DNA of 64,000 nt from Glaciecola flavus (GCF_042646125.1 NZ_JBHRSW010000029.1:237161-301160); one strand, 5' to 3'; positions 36,422 through 46,336 are shown, numbered from the stretch's first letter. The notes: generated by a model from the sequence alone, not told the origin. Numbers and translations are program-made.

Positions 36422-37728
36422 AAATAGTAGCCAATGTTCATATTCAGCCGGCCTTTTGCGATCTCGTCGTTTCCGACTAAATTGCCCCCAATAAAGGGCT
36501 GGTTTTTGGCCTTATAATATTCTATGTAAGTGTACAAAGGCCCTGCAGATACGATTACGCCTGTAGAGTTCATCCAAGTTTTGTCAAAATTTCCAGACTT
36601 GTTTGTTAACTGAGAATAATCGTTAAACAGTCGAATTTTTGTTATCGCGCCCCAGTTGACCGGTTTTTCCCAAGAAAGGTTGAGTAACCATGCGTTAGCA
36701 GAGGCTGGAATGGTGCCATAAAAATTGAACGACCCGACTGCAAACTGTTCAGCGTTTATTCCATCGACCTCGTATTTGTACCTCGCATACTGAAATTGTG
36801 CATTCAAGTTGTGGTAGTCAAAATTGACATGAGCAGCATAGGAGGCATGATTGCCCACTTGATTTTGTTTATGCCCTAAACCTGATATATCGCGCCAACG
36901 ACCATTTTGGGATAAGTGGCCTTTTTGGAATGAAACGCCAGGCTCTATATTCATACGTTCCGCTAAATCAAATTGTTTCGATAGTCTTAGGTTAAATGTA
37001 TTGCTCTCGCCCAATTGTGCTTCTGGTTCAGAAAAAATACCTTCTCCACTCAGACGTAAACCCAAGACATCAAATGAATATCGGTCTTTGCGATCGTCAA
37101 CCCAACCGTCTACTCCTCCGAGTTCGTCATTGGGGAAAAAGCCTAGGTCAAGTCGATAGCCTTTGTCTTGCCATGTCCAATTTAAGCCAGTATCAAAGTC
37201 TGCTTGAATACCAACAAAGTATGCGGTTGAGTAAAAAAAACTGTTGGCACTTTTGGGAAAATTGCCAAAAGGGACTTCTTGAATCCCAAATTTTAATTGG
37301 TTACGTTCATTAAAATCATAAGCAATCCATGCGTGGTGTACCACATTCATATAGTCGTACCAACGATATTGTGCTGACAAGGAAAAGTCGTCAATTTTGC
37401 CTTTAAAATCGAGCCTGAACAGGTTGAAGTCGAGGTCGCCAGCGCGATCCTGATTATCTTGGTCAAAATCGCTGTACGTGTACTGATACCGGAAAGCGCC
37501 ACCAATTTTAATACCGTTTTCGTCACGCTTACTAGTGTGTTGTTGGGTATTAACAAGCTCAGGCTCGCTTTTTTTTGCTTGTTCGGCTTCTTCTTGGAGC
37601 GCTTCTAGCGCTTCAATTTTCTTTTTTAACAAGGCCAATTCGGCTTTTAAAGCTTGTAATTCGTCGTTTGCTTGTGTGCTAAAACAAATAGCCGAGAGCA
37701 AGAATATAAGTAATGCGTTCACCTTCAT
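36418..37728 (-). CDS. Outer-membrane porin with N-terminal coiled coil
   Basis: 436 residues. Signal peptide, then a Lys/Glu/Leu coiled coil (about 22-52, ELQALKAELALLKKKIEALE) as in OprO/OprP-like and related trimeric porins. A 16-strand-type barrel follows, with GGAFRYQYTYSDFD, FRLDFKGKIDDFSLSAQYRW and a terminal NIGYYF. It may form a diffusion channel; specificity is not readable. The gene follows the aminotransferase on the same strand after 35 bases, so the two may be cotranscribed. Confidence 0.8.
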   Translation of the reverse strand: MKVNALLIFLLSAICFSTQANDELQALKAELALLKKKIEALEALQEEAEQAKKSEPELVNTQQHTSKRDENGIKIGGAFRYQYTYSDFDQDNQDRAGDLDFNLFRLDFKGKIDDFSLSAQYRWYDYMNVVHHAWIAYDFNERNQLKFGIQEVPFGNFPKSANSFFYSTAYFVGIQADFDTGLNWTWQDKGYRLDLGFFPNDELGGVDGWVDDRKDRYSFDVLGLRLSGEGIFSEPEAQLGESNTFNLRLSKQFDLAERMNIEPGVSFQKGHLSQNGRWRDISGLGHKQNQVGNHASYAAHVNFDYHNLNAQFQYARYKYEVDGINAEQFAVGSFNFYGTIPASANAWLLNLSWEKPVNWGAITKIRLFNDYSQLTNKSGNFDKTWMNSTGVIVSAGPLYTYIEYYKAKNQPFIGGNLVGNDEIAKGRLNMNIGYYF

Positions 37729-37763
37729 TGGGTAAAAACTTCTCCATAAAAATTGCGTCGTAA

Positions 37764-38969
37764 CTAATCGACAACGGCGTGTTTGTCTAATATGCCTTCG
37801 AGTGCCGCCATACCTGCGGGTAGATCCAATTTCTGGCCGAGTAAATTGCAGCTTGCGCCAAAGGCATGAAGCGTGCGAAACAAGTTGTGCGCTCTACATT
37901 GCTCGCCCATTTGCCCTATCCTGACAATATTGGCACCAAAAGCGCCTGAAATTTCTACTCTGTAGCGACTGGATAAGGTGCGCAACAGATCACCGGCTTC
38001 AAGGCCTTGAGGTACTTTAATCCCGACAACCGAATTGAGCCTTGATTCAGGTTTTACATGTAATTGTAAACCCATTGCTTCAATACCCGCTTGCAATGCC
38101 TGAGAACTTCGAAAATGTCTATCACATCGAGTTTCTAATGTTTCGTTGCAAACGAGACGCAGTGCTTCATGAATAGCTAAGATACCTGATACCGGCGCGG
38201 TATAATGATAGGATTTTTTATACCAAAATTGATCAGCCAATTTAGCATCTAAACACCAGTGTTTTAATTGGTCTTGACGGCTTTGAATATGATCCCAAGC
38301 TTGTTTAGAAAAACCAATGAGTGAAACGCCAGGAATACATGACAAGCCTTTTTGCCCGCCGGTAATCACCGCGTCGATGCCCCAGTTGTCCATTTCAAAA
38401 GGCATGGTGCTCAAAGTACAAACCGCATCAACAATGACCAAACAATGGTGTTTTTTAGCGATAGCTGCAATTTCGGCAAGGGCATAATTACAAACCGTAC
38501 TGGATGTTTCGCCTTGCACAATGGTCAACACTTGTGGCTGGTGCTTAATGATATGCTCTTCAACCAAAGCGGGAGAGGCACTTTCTCCCTCTGGTACAAT
38601 TAAGCGTTCGACATCTCCCTCAACGCGCTCGGCCATTTCGGCAAGACGACGACTAAAAAAGCCGTTGCAGATACTTAGTACTTTACTGTTTGGCACGACC
38701 AAGTTGGTGATAGCCATTTCCATTGCCGCAGACCCCGGTCCTGCCACACCCAAAATATGCCCAGTTTCTGTTTGAAACACATAGCGCGACATTTGCTTAA
38801 CCTGCTCGATAATTTGCGCCATGGTGTCGCCCAAATGATTGATGACAATGCCGTTGGCAGCGGCGACCCTAGCCGGAATCGGCACTGGTCCTGCTCCCAT
38901 CATAAGCAAAGGTTCGTCAGGTAAGATGCTGTCAAGTGATAATAAATCGGTGGGCGCGTGAATTGGCAA
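37764..38969 (-). CDS. Class V aminotransferase (alanine-glyoxylate/serine-pyruvate type)
   Basis: 401 residues. Fold-type I PLP enzyme: LMMGAGPVPIPARV opening, GVAGPGSAAMEMAITN (phosphate-binding), VDAVCTLSTMPFEMDNWGIDAVITGGQKGLS with the PLP-lysine in GGQKG, and SRLNSVVGIKVPQG. The relatives transfer amino groups from alanine or serine to glyoxylate. The start is a TTG at 38969; the next Met pair would begin inside the conserved MMGAGPVP segment. Likely cytoplasmic. Confidence 0.85.
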   Translation of the reverse strand: MPIHAPTDLLSLDSILPDEPLLMMGAGPVPIPARVAAANGIVINHLGDTMAQIIEQVKQMSRYVFQTETGHILGVAGPGSAAMEMAITNLVVPNSKVLSICNGFFSRRLAEMAERVEGDVERLIVPEGESASPALVEEHIIKHQPQVLTIVQGETSSTVCNYALAEIAAIAKKHHCLVIVDAVCTLSTMPFEMDNWGIDAVITGGQKGLSCIPGVSLIGFSKQAWDHIQSRQDQLKHWCLDAKLADQFWYKKSYHYTAPVSGILAIHEALRLVCNETLETRCDRHFRSSQALQAGIEAMGLQLHVKPESRLNSVVGIKVPQGLEAGDLLRTLSSRYRVEISGAFGANIVRIGQMGEQCRAHNLFRTLHAFGASCNLLGQKLDLPAGMAALEGILDKHAVVD

Positions 38970-39171
38970 GCTGTGTTCCGTGCAGTGTGTAGGTTATTTA
39001 GGGCTTGTCATGATACGGCATGACTGTTGAAAAGCAACTACAGCGAAGGGAGGGAAAGAACTAGAATAGTTTTACTCTTTATAGTTAACCTTAGCTCGGG
39101 ATAAGCAAGTCCGTCCAGCCACACCCTAAATCCCCATCTCTGCGCTACTCAAGCTTGAAATAACTCGTTAT

Positions 39172-40278
39172 TTACACAATCAAATCATGTATCTCTTTTA
39201 GCGAAGGTAGATGATGATCTGCTTGATAGAACAAACGATTTAGGCGTCCGAGCAGGTTTACGGTGCGACTGGGATCTTGAGGCTTGCGTCGATTAGCACT
39301 TTCGGTTTGCAAAAACTCCCATGGCTGGAGGGCGAGTTCGACAATATCTTGCTCAACGATACCGAGCGATTTTATGGTAGACAAAATGCGCTCTGTTTTG
39401 CTCTCTTGTATTGCTAACAAGTTGTTGTAGTTGTTTCTTAGGGGGGTATCGACAGCTTCAATTGCGTAGCTAATTGCTTCCCAAATTTGGTCATGGTCGG
39501 CGTGCTGTCCTTTGGGTGAATAAAAGCCCATCACTTCCCATTCGAATTCGGCATTACCAACAGCAATTGAGCTGTCCACTAAAGGCGAGTACGACAAATC
39601 TGGCTTCGCCCCTATGTTATAAGCGTCGACGGATAAACCGAGTACGATGGCAAGCTCGCCAAGGTGTTGAGGGTTTTGGTAAATCGCTTCAAACGCAGCG
39701 CGTTTTACTCCCATCCAACCATGTACATAATTTTGTGTGCTGGCAAAATCTCTTATTTCATCAGGAAGATCTTCACCGTATTTGTCGATAAATAGTGGCG
39801 TTGGGTCTTGTTCAAGGTATTCATCCGGCACCCACACTTCGTATTCTTCACGTTTGTCTGCTTTACCGCGACTTTTGATCCCCACCGACAGGTTTAGAGG
39901 TCGACAGATATTCCGATTTTCGTCTACTCGGTGAAAAAACTCAGATCGAAAGCGTTTAATATACGGCGCATCCAAACCGGCAATAGCGGCTGTTGGGTAA
40001 CGAAAACCAATTTCACTATCTTTTATGATATAAAAGCCTTCGATACTGTTTTCTAGTAAGCTTTTTATTCCTTTAAAATCTCTATAATTGGGAACAATAA
40101 TACTACGCTCTGGTTCGATACTCAGGCGCCTTCCGTCAGGCGTAATGAATTTAGGGACTTTGTGGTATTCGTAATGAGTGAGTCCAATATGCTCGGCAAA
40201 CTTGTTCCTTAGCAGGGCTAACTCGGTAAAAAGTGCATCGTGATCACGGATGTGTTTGATTAGTGGACGACGACTCAT
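39172..40278 (-). CDS. Conserved-looking protein of unknown function
   Basis: 368 residues, soluble, no signal peptide or transmembrane helix. Notable segments are ELALLRNKFAEHIGLTHYEY, IEPERSIIVPNYRDFKGIKSLL, YVHGWMGVKRAAFEAIYQNP and a Leu-rich C-terminus (SRTVNLLGRLNRLFYQADHHL). Trp/Tyr-rich, acidic. I recognise no domain. It stands alone, with gaps of about 200 bases downstream and 146 bases upstream, in an otherwise metabolic region. Confidence 0.7.
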   Translation of the reverse strand: MSRRPLIKHIRDHDALFTELALLRNKFAEHIGLTHYEYHKVPKFITPDGRRLSIEPERSIIVPNYRDFKGIKSLLENSIEGFYIIKDSEIGFRYPTAAIAGLDAPYIKRFRSEFFHRVDENRNICRPLNLSVGIKSRGKADKREEYEVWVPDEYLEQDPTPLFIDKYGEDLPDEIRDFASTQNYVHGWMGVKRAAFEAIYQNPQHLGELAIVLGLSVDAYNIGAKPDLSYSPLVDSSIAVGNAEFEWEVMGFYSPKGQHADHDQIWEAISYAIEAVDTPLRNNYNNLLAIQESKTERILSTIKSLGIVEQDIVELALQPWEFLQTESANRRKPQDPSRTVNLLGRLNRLFYQADHHLPSLKEIHDLIV

Positions 40279-40424
40279 AGGTGGTAAATATTCCTCAAAC
40301 TCAAAGTAATAACCTAAATAATTTATGCAAAGCTTATTGTTTCCCTAGTAAGTATTAATCCGTCAAGGGCGCATAACTAAAAAAACCTTCCAGCATCCTA
40401 TGTGCTTTTAAGCGCTAATACAAC

Positions 40425-41183
40425 TTATGCACCTAAGCCACAAACCTCACAACTACTAGAACGCTGTACATCAAATGTTTGCCAAGTTGCTGACATAGCG
40501 TCGTAGAGACAAAGCTTATTGACTGCTGGTTTGCCGTAGTGAGTAATTATTTTAATTGCTTCAATAGCCTGTGTTGCGCCAATAATACCGACGAGTGGCG
40601 ACATGACACCTGACTCTACACAACTCAGGTTTTGTTCACCAAAATATTGGCTAATACAGCCATAACACGCCGATTGTTCGGCGGGGATAACACAAAAAAC
40701 CTGCCCTTCCATGCGGATCGCGGCGCCGGATACCAAGGGTGTTTGGCTATGGTAACAACTTGCGTTGATTTGGTTTCGTGTAGAAAGATTGTCCGAGCAA
40801 TCAATGACAAGATCGTGACTTGCTGCGAGGGCTGTAATTTCTCCATCATTGAGGCGCTTGTCGATGCTGGTAATCTTAACTTCACTATTAATATTAGTTA
40901 GTGTGGCTTTTGCCGATATGACCTTTTTTTGACCGAGGGTCGCTTCTGTGTGTAGGACTTGTCGCTGCAAATTGGTAAATTCGACAACATCGTCATCAAC
41001 GATAGTCAGCTTGCCAATACCCGACGCCACCAAATATTGCGCTGCCGCACAACCCAAACCGCCAACACCAATAATCGCTATATTAGCAGACATAAGTGTT
41101 TCTTGTTTGGTTAGGTCAAACCCCGATAACAGAATATGTCGACTGTAGCGCAGGGCTTGTTTAGTGCTAATGGTTTTGGTCAT
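40425..41183 (-). CDS. moeB: MoeB/ThiF-family adenylyltransferase
   Basis: 252 residues. E1-like Rossmann nucleotide site IIGVGGLGCAAAQYL, DDDVVEFTNLQRQVLH, catalytic Asp in DLVIDCSDNLSTRNQIN, zinc cysteines in CYGC and CEVC. MoeB activates MoaD for molybdopterin synthesis; ThiF does the same for ThiS. No moa or thi genes are near, so MoeB is preferred on length and motif spacing only. It overlaps the GFA gene by 4 bases and is the last gene of a minus-strand run. Confidence 0.8.
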   Translation of the reverse strand: MTKTISTKQALRYSRHILLSGFDLTKQETLMSANIAIIGVGGLGCAAAQYLVASGIGKLTIVDDDVVEFTNLQRQVLHTEATLGQKKVISAKATLTNINSEVKITSIDKRLNDGEITALAASHDLVIDCSDNLSTRNQINASCYHSQTPLVSGAAIRMEGQVFCVIPAEQSACYGCISQYFGEQNLSCVESGVMSPLVGIIGATQAIEAIKIITHYGKPAVNKLCLYDAMSATWQTFDVQRSSSCEVCGLGA

Positions 41184-41584
41184 TCAGGAATGCCTGAAAA
41201 CTTGGTGCTCAGTAAGCCATCCTCATACCACTTAGCGCGTTCTGCCCAAAAAATATTGTCTTGAGGTGCCATACTCGGTGCAGAGTCTAGACTTCCAGCA
41301 GGGACGACTAATGCTTTGCCTGAACCAGAGACATAAGGCACGGGTGAGCCACAAGTGGTAAAAAACGCACTAGTCAGTGAACGTCCGGGAACATCATAAC
41401 GCTTTACTTGTTCTTGTCCTGATTCCCACTCAATATTCTCAACGCGAGTAAATAGATTCGATACGTGAGCTGATCCAGTTGTTTTTTGACATTGTGTGCA
41501 ATGGCAAAAGTGAAATTGTTGAAAGTCGTTGTCGCAAGTAAATTTTACCGCTCCACACAGGCAACTGCCTTTTACTTTATCCAT
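41180..41584 (-). CDS. GFA-family (glutathione-dependent formaldehyde-activating-like) zinc protein
   Basis: 134 residues. Zinc-site signatures CLCGAVKFTC and CHCTQCQKTTGSAH, plus FFTTCGSPVPY, are all characteristic of GFA/CENP-V proteins. Most members have no proven enzymatic role, so the formaldehyde name should be read as a family label. Translationally coupled to moeB. Confidence 0.85.
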   Translation of the reverse strand: MDKVKGSCLCGAVKFTCDNDFQQFHFCHCTQCQKTTGSAHVSNLFTRVENIEWESGQEQVKRYDVPGRSLTSAFFTTCGSPVPYVSGSGKALVVPAGSLDSAPSMAPQDNIFWAERAKWYEDGLLSTKFSGIPE

Positions 41585-41652
41585 CTTTGTCCTCTGATCA
41601 ATAAATTATTGGCTATACTCTCTTAGTACAGTCTCTAAAAAAGCCAATGATT

Positions 41653-42267
41653 CTAGTCCTGATTGTTTGGGAGTTGAGCTGCTTTTTCAACACTATTTGA
41701 TTTGTCCATGATTTTGCCCATTGTTTGCCATTTTACCCGCGGATTGACAATGGTTGGCCGTGTGAGAATTAAATTGTTTGGATAAACGATCACTTCTCTG
41801 TCTTCGGTGAGGATTTTGGTATTGAATAAGTTTACCTCTGATATATATCCTTCAATATAATTGTCTGCATCAATGACTCTAACAAAGTTACCTCGTCTAA
41901 ACGAATCATGAAATAGCAGCAAAAAGTAGGCAGTGATATTACTAAGAAGCGACCAGCTTGCAAATAGTGCAACACCGGTTAGGGTAATGATTGAAGTGGA
42001 TAAAACAAGTAAACCACTGAAGTCTATACCCCACACGACTAAAATAGCTGCCAATGTGATTGTTGCGCTTACCGCTCGCACAATATGGTAGGCTTTCAGC
42101 ACCGCGCCTTCTTTTAATTTGCTTTTACCTACGCTTTTTTCGATTTTTGGTAGCGCGAGTCTGACAATAACCACATAAACGATAACAGCAAAAAGACTGA
42201 GACCTAAATTTAATGCATATGCCGATGTCCAATCGAGTATGGCTTGTAACCATGCATGCTTAGTCAT
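41653..42267 (-). CDS. Small-conductance mechanosensitive channel (MscS family)
   Basis: 204 residues, three predicted transmembrane helices (LNLGLSLFAVIVYVVIVRL, AVSATITLAAILVVWGI, LLVLSTSIITLTGVALFASW) followed by the MscS beta domain (FRRGNFVRVIDADNYIEGYISEVNLFNT, VYPNNLILTRPTIV). Shorter than E. coli MscS at the C-terminus. It protects against hypo-osmotic shock. Overlaps the DUF1003 gene by 8 bases. Confidence 0.85.
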   Translation of the reverse strand: MTKHAWLQAILDWTSAYALNLGLSLFAVIVYVVIVRLALPKIEKSVGKSKLKEGAVLKAYHIVRAVSATITLAAILVVWGIDFSGLLVLSTSIITLTGVALFASWSLLSNITAYFLLLFHDSFRRGNFVRVIDADNYIEGYISEVNLFNTKILTEDREVIVYPNNLILTRPTIVNPRVKWQTMGKIMDKSNSVEKAAQLPNNQD

Positions 42268-42763
42268 GGGCTACTGGCTCTCGGCTACCTTGTTGTGCAA
42301 TTAAGGCATCAAGCTTTTGATGCAGTCGCAAAATTTCAAGGTCAGTTTTTAAACTTACTTCGTAATTTAAGGCAGCGGCCATTCTGTCTTTTTCTGCCTG
42401 ACGATTTTGGGACATCATGATAATCGGGGCTTGAAGCGCTGCAAGGGTTGAGAGCATCAGATTTAGAAGAATAAAGGGATAGGGGTCAAATGCCTCAGCA
42501 GCTAAAAAGTATACATTGACGGCCATCCACGAAGCCATTATGCAAACAAATATAATGATGAAAGTCCAAGAGCCGCCGAATTCAGCGACTTTGTCAGCCA
42601 TGCGTTGACCAAAGCTGAGTTGCTCTTTAAAAGACTCGTTTAAATTGGTCGCGATGGGTGCTTGATTAGCGATACACTCGATCACATGTTGTTCTGTTTC
42701 ATCAAGATCGACAAACTTTGAACGAAACAAGCTTTTTGCTAAATTTTCAAAATATTTTTTCAT
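42260..42763 (-). CDS. DUF1003 membrane protein
   Basis: 167 residues. Two transmembrane helices (SWTFIIIFVCIMASWMAVNV and PYPFILLNLMLSTLAALQAP) and the family ending SQNRQAEKDRMAAALNYEVSLK. DUF1003 proteins are of unknown function. Only 3 bases separate it from the kinase gene stop, and it overlaps the MscS gene, so a minus-strand operon from 43651 down to about 40425 is likely. Confidence 0.85.
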   Translation of the reverse strand: MKKYFENLAKSLFRSKFVDLDETEQHVIECIANQAPIATNLNESFKEQLSFGQRMADKVAEFGGSWTFIIIFVCIMASWMAVNVYFLAAEAFDPYPFILLNLMLSTLAALQAPIIMMSQNRQAEKDRMAAALNYEVSLKTDLEILRLHQKLDALIAQQGSREPVAHD

Positions 42764-42766
42764 AGC

Positions 42767-43651
42767 TTACATTTCTCGCGCCAGTATTACCGCACCCTGA
42801 TCGGGCGTCAATTGAGGTGGCTTACATATTACTTGAAATTCGCTCGCCAAATAAGGAAAAATATGGCGTGAAATGCCGCCAATTAAGCTCAAAGGCACGG
42901 GTTTGATTGCTTGCAAGCGAACAATATATCGTTCTGTGAATCTTGCTATGTCATTTACCACTGACAATGCTAGGGGATCTTGTTGACTGGCAAATGCAAA
43001 GACATCGGGCGCAAGCGTGGCAAAAAACGCAGGAGGCTGGTTAATCGTTGCGGTAACAAGTGCGTGGGCGTCCTCTACATTTAGCTTTGTCAGCAAATGA
43101 CGTGTAAACGTAGTGTGCGCAATCACGCCGTCCAAGGCTTCTAAACAAAGTCTAATCGACTTTAAGCCTAGCATGGCGCCGCTACCACCATCACCTAATA
43201 GTAAGCCATGCCCGCCGATTTCTTGATATTGCCCAGTGTATTGAATACCCGCGCAAAAACCGGTTCCCATGATAATTGTGGCTCCATCTTTTCCTTTATG
43301 TGCACCAGCTAGCGCAATGTGTAGATCTGTTGTTATTTTCAAGGCTTGAAAAGGTGACGACCACTGCTTCAACTCGGATAGGTAAGGCTCGACTGTTGCA
43401 CCTGCAACACCAATACACACACTTGTGTTAAGCTGCTGCGAGCTGTCAAGGCCTGCTTCTTTAAAGGCCATATTGCTTGCCGTTAAAAATGCATCGACTG
43501 CTTGTGCCGTGCCGCGAACCAGATTAGAGGGGCCGGCCAAGCCTTCACCCAACAATGTGCCATCGGCATCTTCCAAGCGTGCTTTAGTTTTGGTACCGCC
43601 TCCATCAATGCCTAAATAAAAACACTTCTGATTGTTTTGAGTTTCGTTCAT
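42767..43651 (-). CDS. BadF/BadG-type N-acetylglucosamine or glucosamine kinase
   Basis: 294 residues. ASKHA-fold kinase: phosphate-1 LGIDGGGTKTKARLED, GPSNLVRGT, phosphate-2 GATIIMGTGFCAGIQY, GLLLGDGGSGAMLGLKSI and a C-terminal ISLIGGISRHI adenosine site. The family phosphorylates GlcNAc or glucosamine. In marine bacteria such kinases often serve chitin use, but no chitinase is in the window. First gene of the probable five-gene minus-strand operon. Confidence 0.85.
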   Translation of the reverse strand: MNETQNNQKCFYLGIDGGGTKTKARLEDADGTLLGEGLAGPSNLVRGTAQAVDAFLTASNMAFKEAGLDSSQQLNTSVCIGVAGATVEPYLSELKQWSSPFQALKITTDLHIALAGAHKGKDGATIIMGTGFCAGIQYTGQYQEIGGHGLLLGDGGSGAMLGLKSIRLCLEALDGVIAHTTFTRHLLTKLNVEDAHALVTATINQPPAFFATLAPDVFAFASQQDPLALSVVNDIARFTERYIVRLQAIKPVPLSLIGGISRHIFPYLASEFQVICKPPQLTPDQGAVILAREM

Positions 43652-43761
43652 TTGCTCACTTTCAAATTTATATACGCATAAATTGTTTTATACACGCAAA
43701 CATGTCACAGCTTAGCTGTAAACTCCAGTAAGTTGTTTCAATCACAACAAAAGGAATCATT

Positions 43762-45870
43762 ATGCTTACTCGAATAATTACTTGCCTAGCTCTCATGTTC
43801 ACGATTTCGAATATTTATGCCACGACACCGAAAGAGCGACAGTTTGAAGTGCTGCTATCAACACATGTTTCGGGTGAACCTCATCGCGTGGTATCGCCTG
43901 GCTATCTAATTTATTACCCAGAAGACTATGAAACTAAAATAGATCAAGACTTTCCTGTCGTGTTGTTTTTGCATGGTGCAGGTGAAAACGGAACTAGCCC
44001 TAGCATATTAAAATCTAAGGGAGGATTTTTACCGGGACTAGTCGAAAAGGATTGGAATTTCCCCTTTATCATTGTTTCGCCACTAGCGCGATGGTCAATG
44101 GATTCTCTCTCGCAAGCGCCCTATTTGGAAGAAATAATGGCACATGTGCGAGCAAACAATCGTATCGATACGACGAGAGAGTTTGTGGCTGGTCTATCTC
44201 AAGGAGGAAAGGGAGCCAGACTTTATGCTGAGCGTCATGCCGATACGATTGCGGGCTTGGTATCTGCTGCTGGGTATGCTGGTGGAGATAACATTGCAGG
44301 TCTTGCTCAAAGTAACATCCCTGTTGTGCTTAGTCACAACAAAGACGATGGTACGATTTCTTACAAGAGTTCTCAGGGTTACTACAATAAGCTGATTCAA
44401 GCCGGTGCCACTAATGTTGTATATGATCTGCGGGAGTCGGGTGGACACAATGCTTGGACAAGGGTGTTTAAAGACATACAACTGTGGGATTGGTTACTTT
44501 CTTTCTCTAATGCTGGTTCGGGGATATCAATCAGTAATACACAAGTCAACCCTGAGAGCATCACGCCCGAACATCCATCTATTCAATTCAGCGCAGAAGT
44601 CAGTGACAACCAAGGTAGCGTAATCGGTATTGAATCAGTGCACGTGAGTGTCAGTGCCCTGAGTGGTATCGCAGACGACATATTAGTACTTGAAAAGGTT
44701 AGCGAAGGCGCATATTCCGCTGCCTATTCAATTGATACGACTTTGTTGCTAGGTACTTATGAGTTTGTTATTACTGCGACTGATTATGACGGTAATGTTA
44801 AAGAGGACGTGCTATCTATTGAAGTGGTACCAGATGAAGCGCCATCGGATCCGGGGATTGAGCGAATTATTCAAGTACAGAGTGCAGGAAAAATTAGTGG
44901 GGGCACATATTTCCCCTTGGAAATGGCGTTTGATTCGCAGCCCTCATTCATGAACAACGATACGCCCGAATATGTGTTGGGGGGATCACGTGCGCCTTAT
45001 TATGCCAATCGACTGGGATACGTGGACTTTGGTGAGCAATGGTACAACATTCGGATTACCCAAACTTGGACTTTGTATAGAGCGTGGAGTGGTGGCAATC
45101 AAACACCGTATCAGTCATTGTGGTGGGACGATGATATCGATGCAGTGAATGACAGTGGCCTTATTGAACTGGATTTGAATTTTAATAGTGCGAGAAATTT
45201 GCAGGCCATGGAAGATTTGCAATGGGTACGAGATGGGCACTTTGTTGCGGCACCTATCAGTCCGCAAGCGCGTTATTTACTGGTACAAGCGCCTGAGCAC
45301 ATGACAAACCGCGCACTGGAGTATGCCTTTGTTGGTTGGGATGTGACTGATGATGGGGAATCGCCGCCAGAGGATCCTAGTAAGCCAGAATTAGACGTCA
45401 TCCAGCCACATGATTCAGGCAGGGCTGCAGGTGGCAGTTACTTCCCGATGCAGCATGCATTTGACGCACAACCTACTTTGCAAGACGGGCAGTTAAGTGA
45501 TGTTGATGGTGGTCAACAAGCACCGTATTACAGTGAGCGCGTGGGATATATTGATTTCGGCGAAAATTGGGAATCGGTATCTATTGTACAAACCTTTACA
45601 CAATATCGACCATGGAGCGGAGGAGAGCATACGCCATACAGCGAAGTGTGGTGGGACGACGATATTGACACGCTGAATGACGGCATCACTGAATCATCGA
45701 TTAACTTTAATTCAGCACAAAATCTTGCAAACAAAAATGAAAGGCAATGGGTAAAGGACGTTGATAGTCAAGATGCACCAATCAAAGCCAAATCACGTTA
45801 CTTAATGTTGAGAGCGCCCGCAAACATGACAAACCGCGCTAGCGAATACCTTATCGTAGGTTACCAATAG
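43762..45870 (+). CDS. Secreted esterase with duplicated C-terminal modules
   Basis: 702 residues. Signal peptide (about 1-20). The N-terminal alpha/beta hydrolase (about 28-255) has VVLFLHGAGENG, nucleophile Ser146 in GLSQGG and His229 in SGGHNAW, as in PHB-depolymerase/feruloyl-esterase-like enzymes. An Ig-like domain follows (about 260-355). Then come two copies (about 368-530 and 545-702) of a module marked by GGTYFPLEMAFDSQP/GGSYFPMQHAFDAQP, APYY-ER/NR-GYVDFGE, TxYRxWSGGxxTPY, WWDDDID and NFNSAxNL. The modules are probably surface- or glycan-binding. A short Pro-rich linker separates them. Confidence 0.85.
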   Translation: MLTRIITCLALMFTISNIYATTPKERQFEVLLSTHVSGEPHRVVSPGYLIYYPEDYETKIDQDFPVVLFLHGAGENGTSPSILKSKGGFLPGLVEKDWNFPFIIVSPLARWSMDSLSQAPYLEEIMAHVRANNRIDTTREFVAGLSQGGKGARLYAERHADTIAGLVSAAGYAGGDNIAGLAQSNIPVVLSHNKDDGTISYKSSQGYYNKLIQAGATNVVYDLRESGGHNAWTRVFKDIQLWDWLLSFSNAGSGISISNTQVNPESITPEHPSIQFSAEVSDNQGSVIGIESVHVSVSALSGIADDILVLEKVSEGAYSAAYSIDTTLLLGTYEFVITATDYDGNVKEDVLSIEVVPDEAPSDPGIERIIQVQSAGKISGGTYFPLEMAFDSQPSFMNNDTPEYVLGGSRAPYYANRLGYVDFGEQWYNIRITQTWTLYRAWSGGNQTPYQSLWWDDDIDAVNDSGLIELDLNFNSARNLQAMEDLQWVRDGHFVAAPISPQARYLLVQAPEHMTNRALEYAFVGWDVTDDGESPPEDPSKPELDVIQPHDSGRAAGGSYFPMQHAFDAQPTLQDGQLSDVDGGQQAPYYSERVGYIDFGENWESVSIVQTFTQYRPWSGGEHTPYSEVWWDDDIDTLNDGITESSINFNSAQNLANKNERQWVKDVDSQDAPIKAKSRYLMLRAPANMTNRASEYLIVGYQ

Positions 45871-45877
45871 CAATAGC

Positions 45878-46336
45878 TTACTCGCTTCGGCCTGCAGCGT
45901 ATGCTGAGTAATCAGGTACGCGGTATGCGTATTCGGTATTTATCAGCGGCGAGCTGATTAGGTAATCTGCGCTTGTTGGGTTACAGGCTACGGCAATATT
46001 CCATACTGCGGCAATCCGAAGCAGGGCTTTTACATCCGGATCATGAGGCATCGATTCTAAGGGATCCCAAAAGAAAATCAGAATATCTAAAGATTGCTCA
46101 GCGATTTTGGCACCGATTTGCTGGTCGCCACCCATTGGCCCACTTAATAAAGGTATAACTTCTAATCCCGTCGCCACTTTCACTCGTTGTCCTGTGGTGC
46201 CGGTTGCAAATAAACACTGGTTTTCAAGCACAGATTTGTGCTTTTGACACCAGCTAGCCAAGGTTTCTTTCATATTGTCGTGAGCAACCAGTGCAATGCG
46301 TTTTTGTGTTGGTGCAAGTGTTTCGGTGAGTTTCAT
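45878..46336 (-). CDS. mgsA: Methylglyoxal synthase
   Basis: 152 residues. The family signatures are complete: IALVAHDNMKETLASWCQKH, FATGTTGQRV, LSGPMGGDQQIGAKIAE (with catalytic Asp), FFWDPLESMPHDPDVKALLRIA and NIAVACNPTSADYL. It converts dihydroxyacetone phosphate to methylglyoxal, bypassing lower glycolysis under phosphate limitation. Convergent with the esterase gene, 7 bp apart. Confidence 0.95.
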   Translation of the reverse strand: MKLTETLAPTQKRIALVAHDNMKETLASWCQKHKSVLENQCLFATGTTGQRVKVATGLEVIPLLSGPMGGDQQIGAKIAEQSLDILIFFWDPLESMPHDPDVKALLRIAAVWNIAVACNPTSADYLISSPLINTEYAYRVPDYSAYAAGRSE

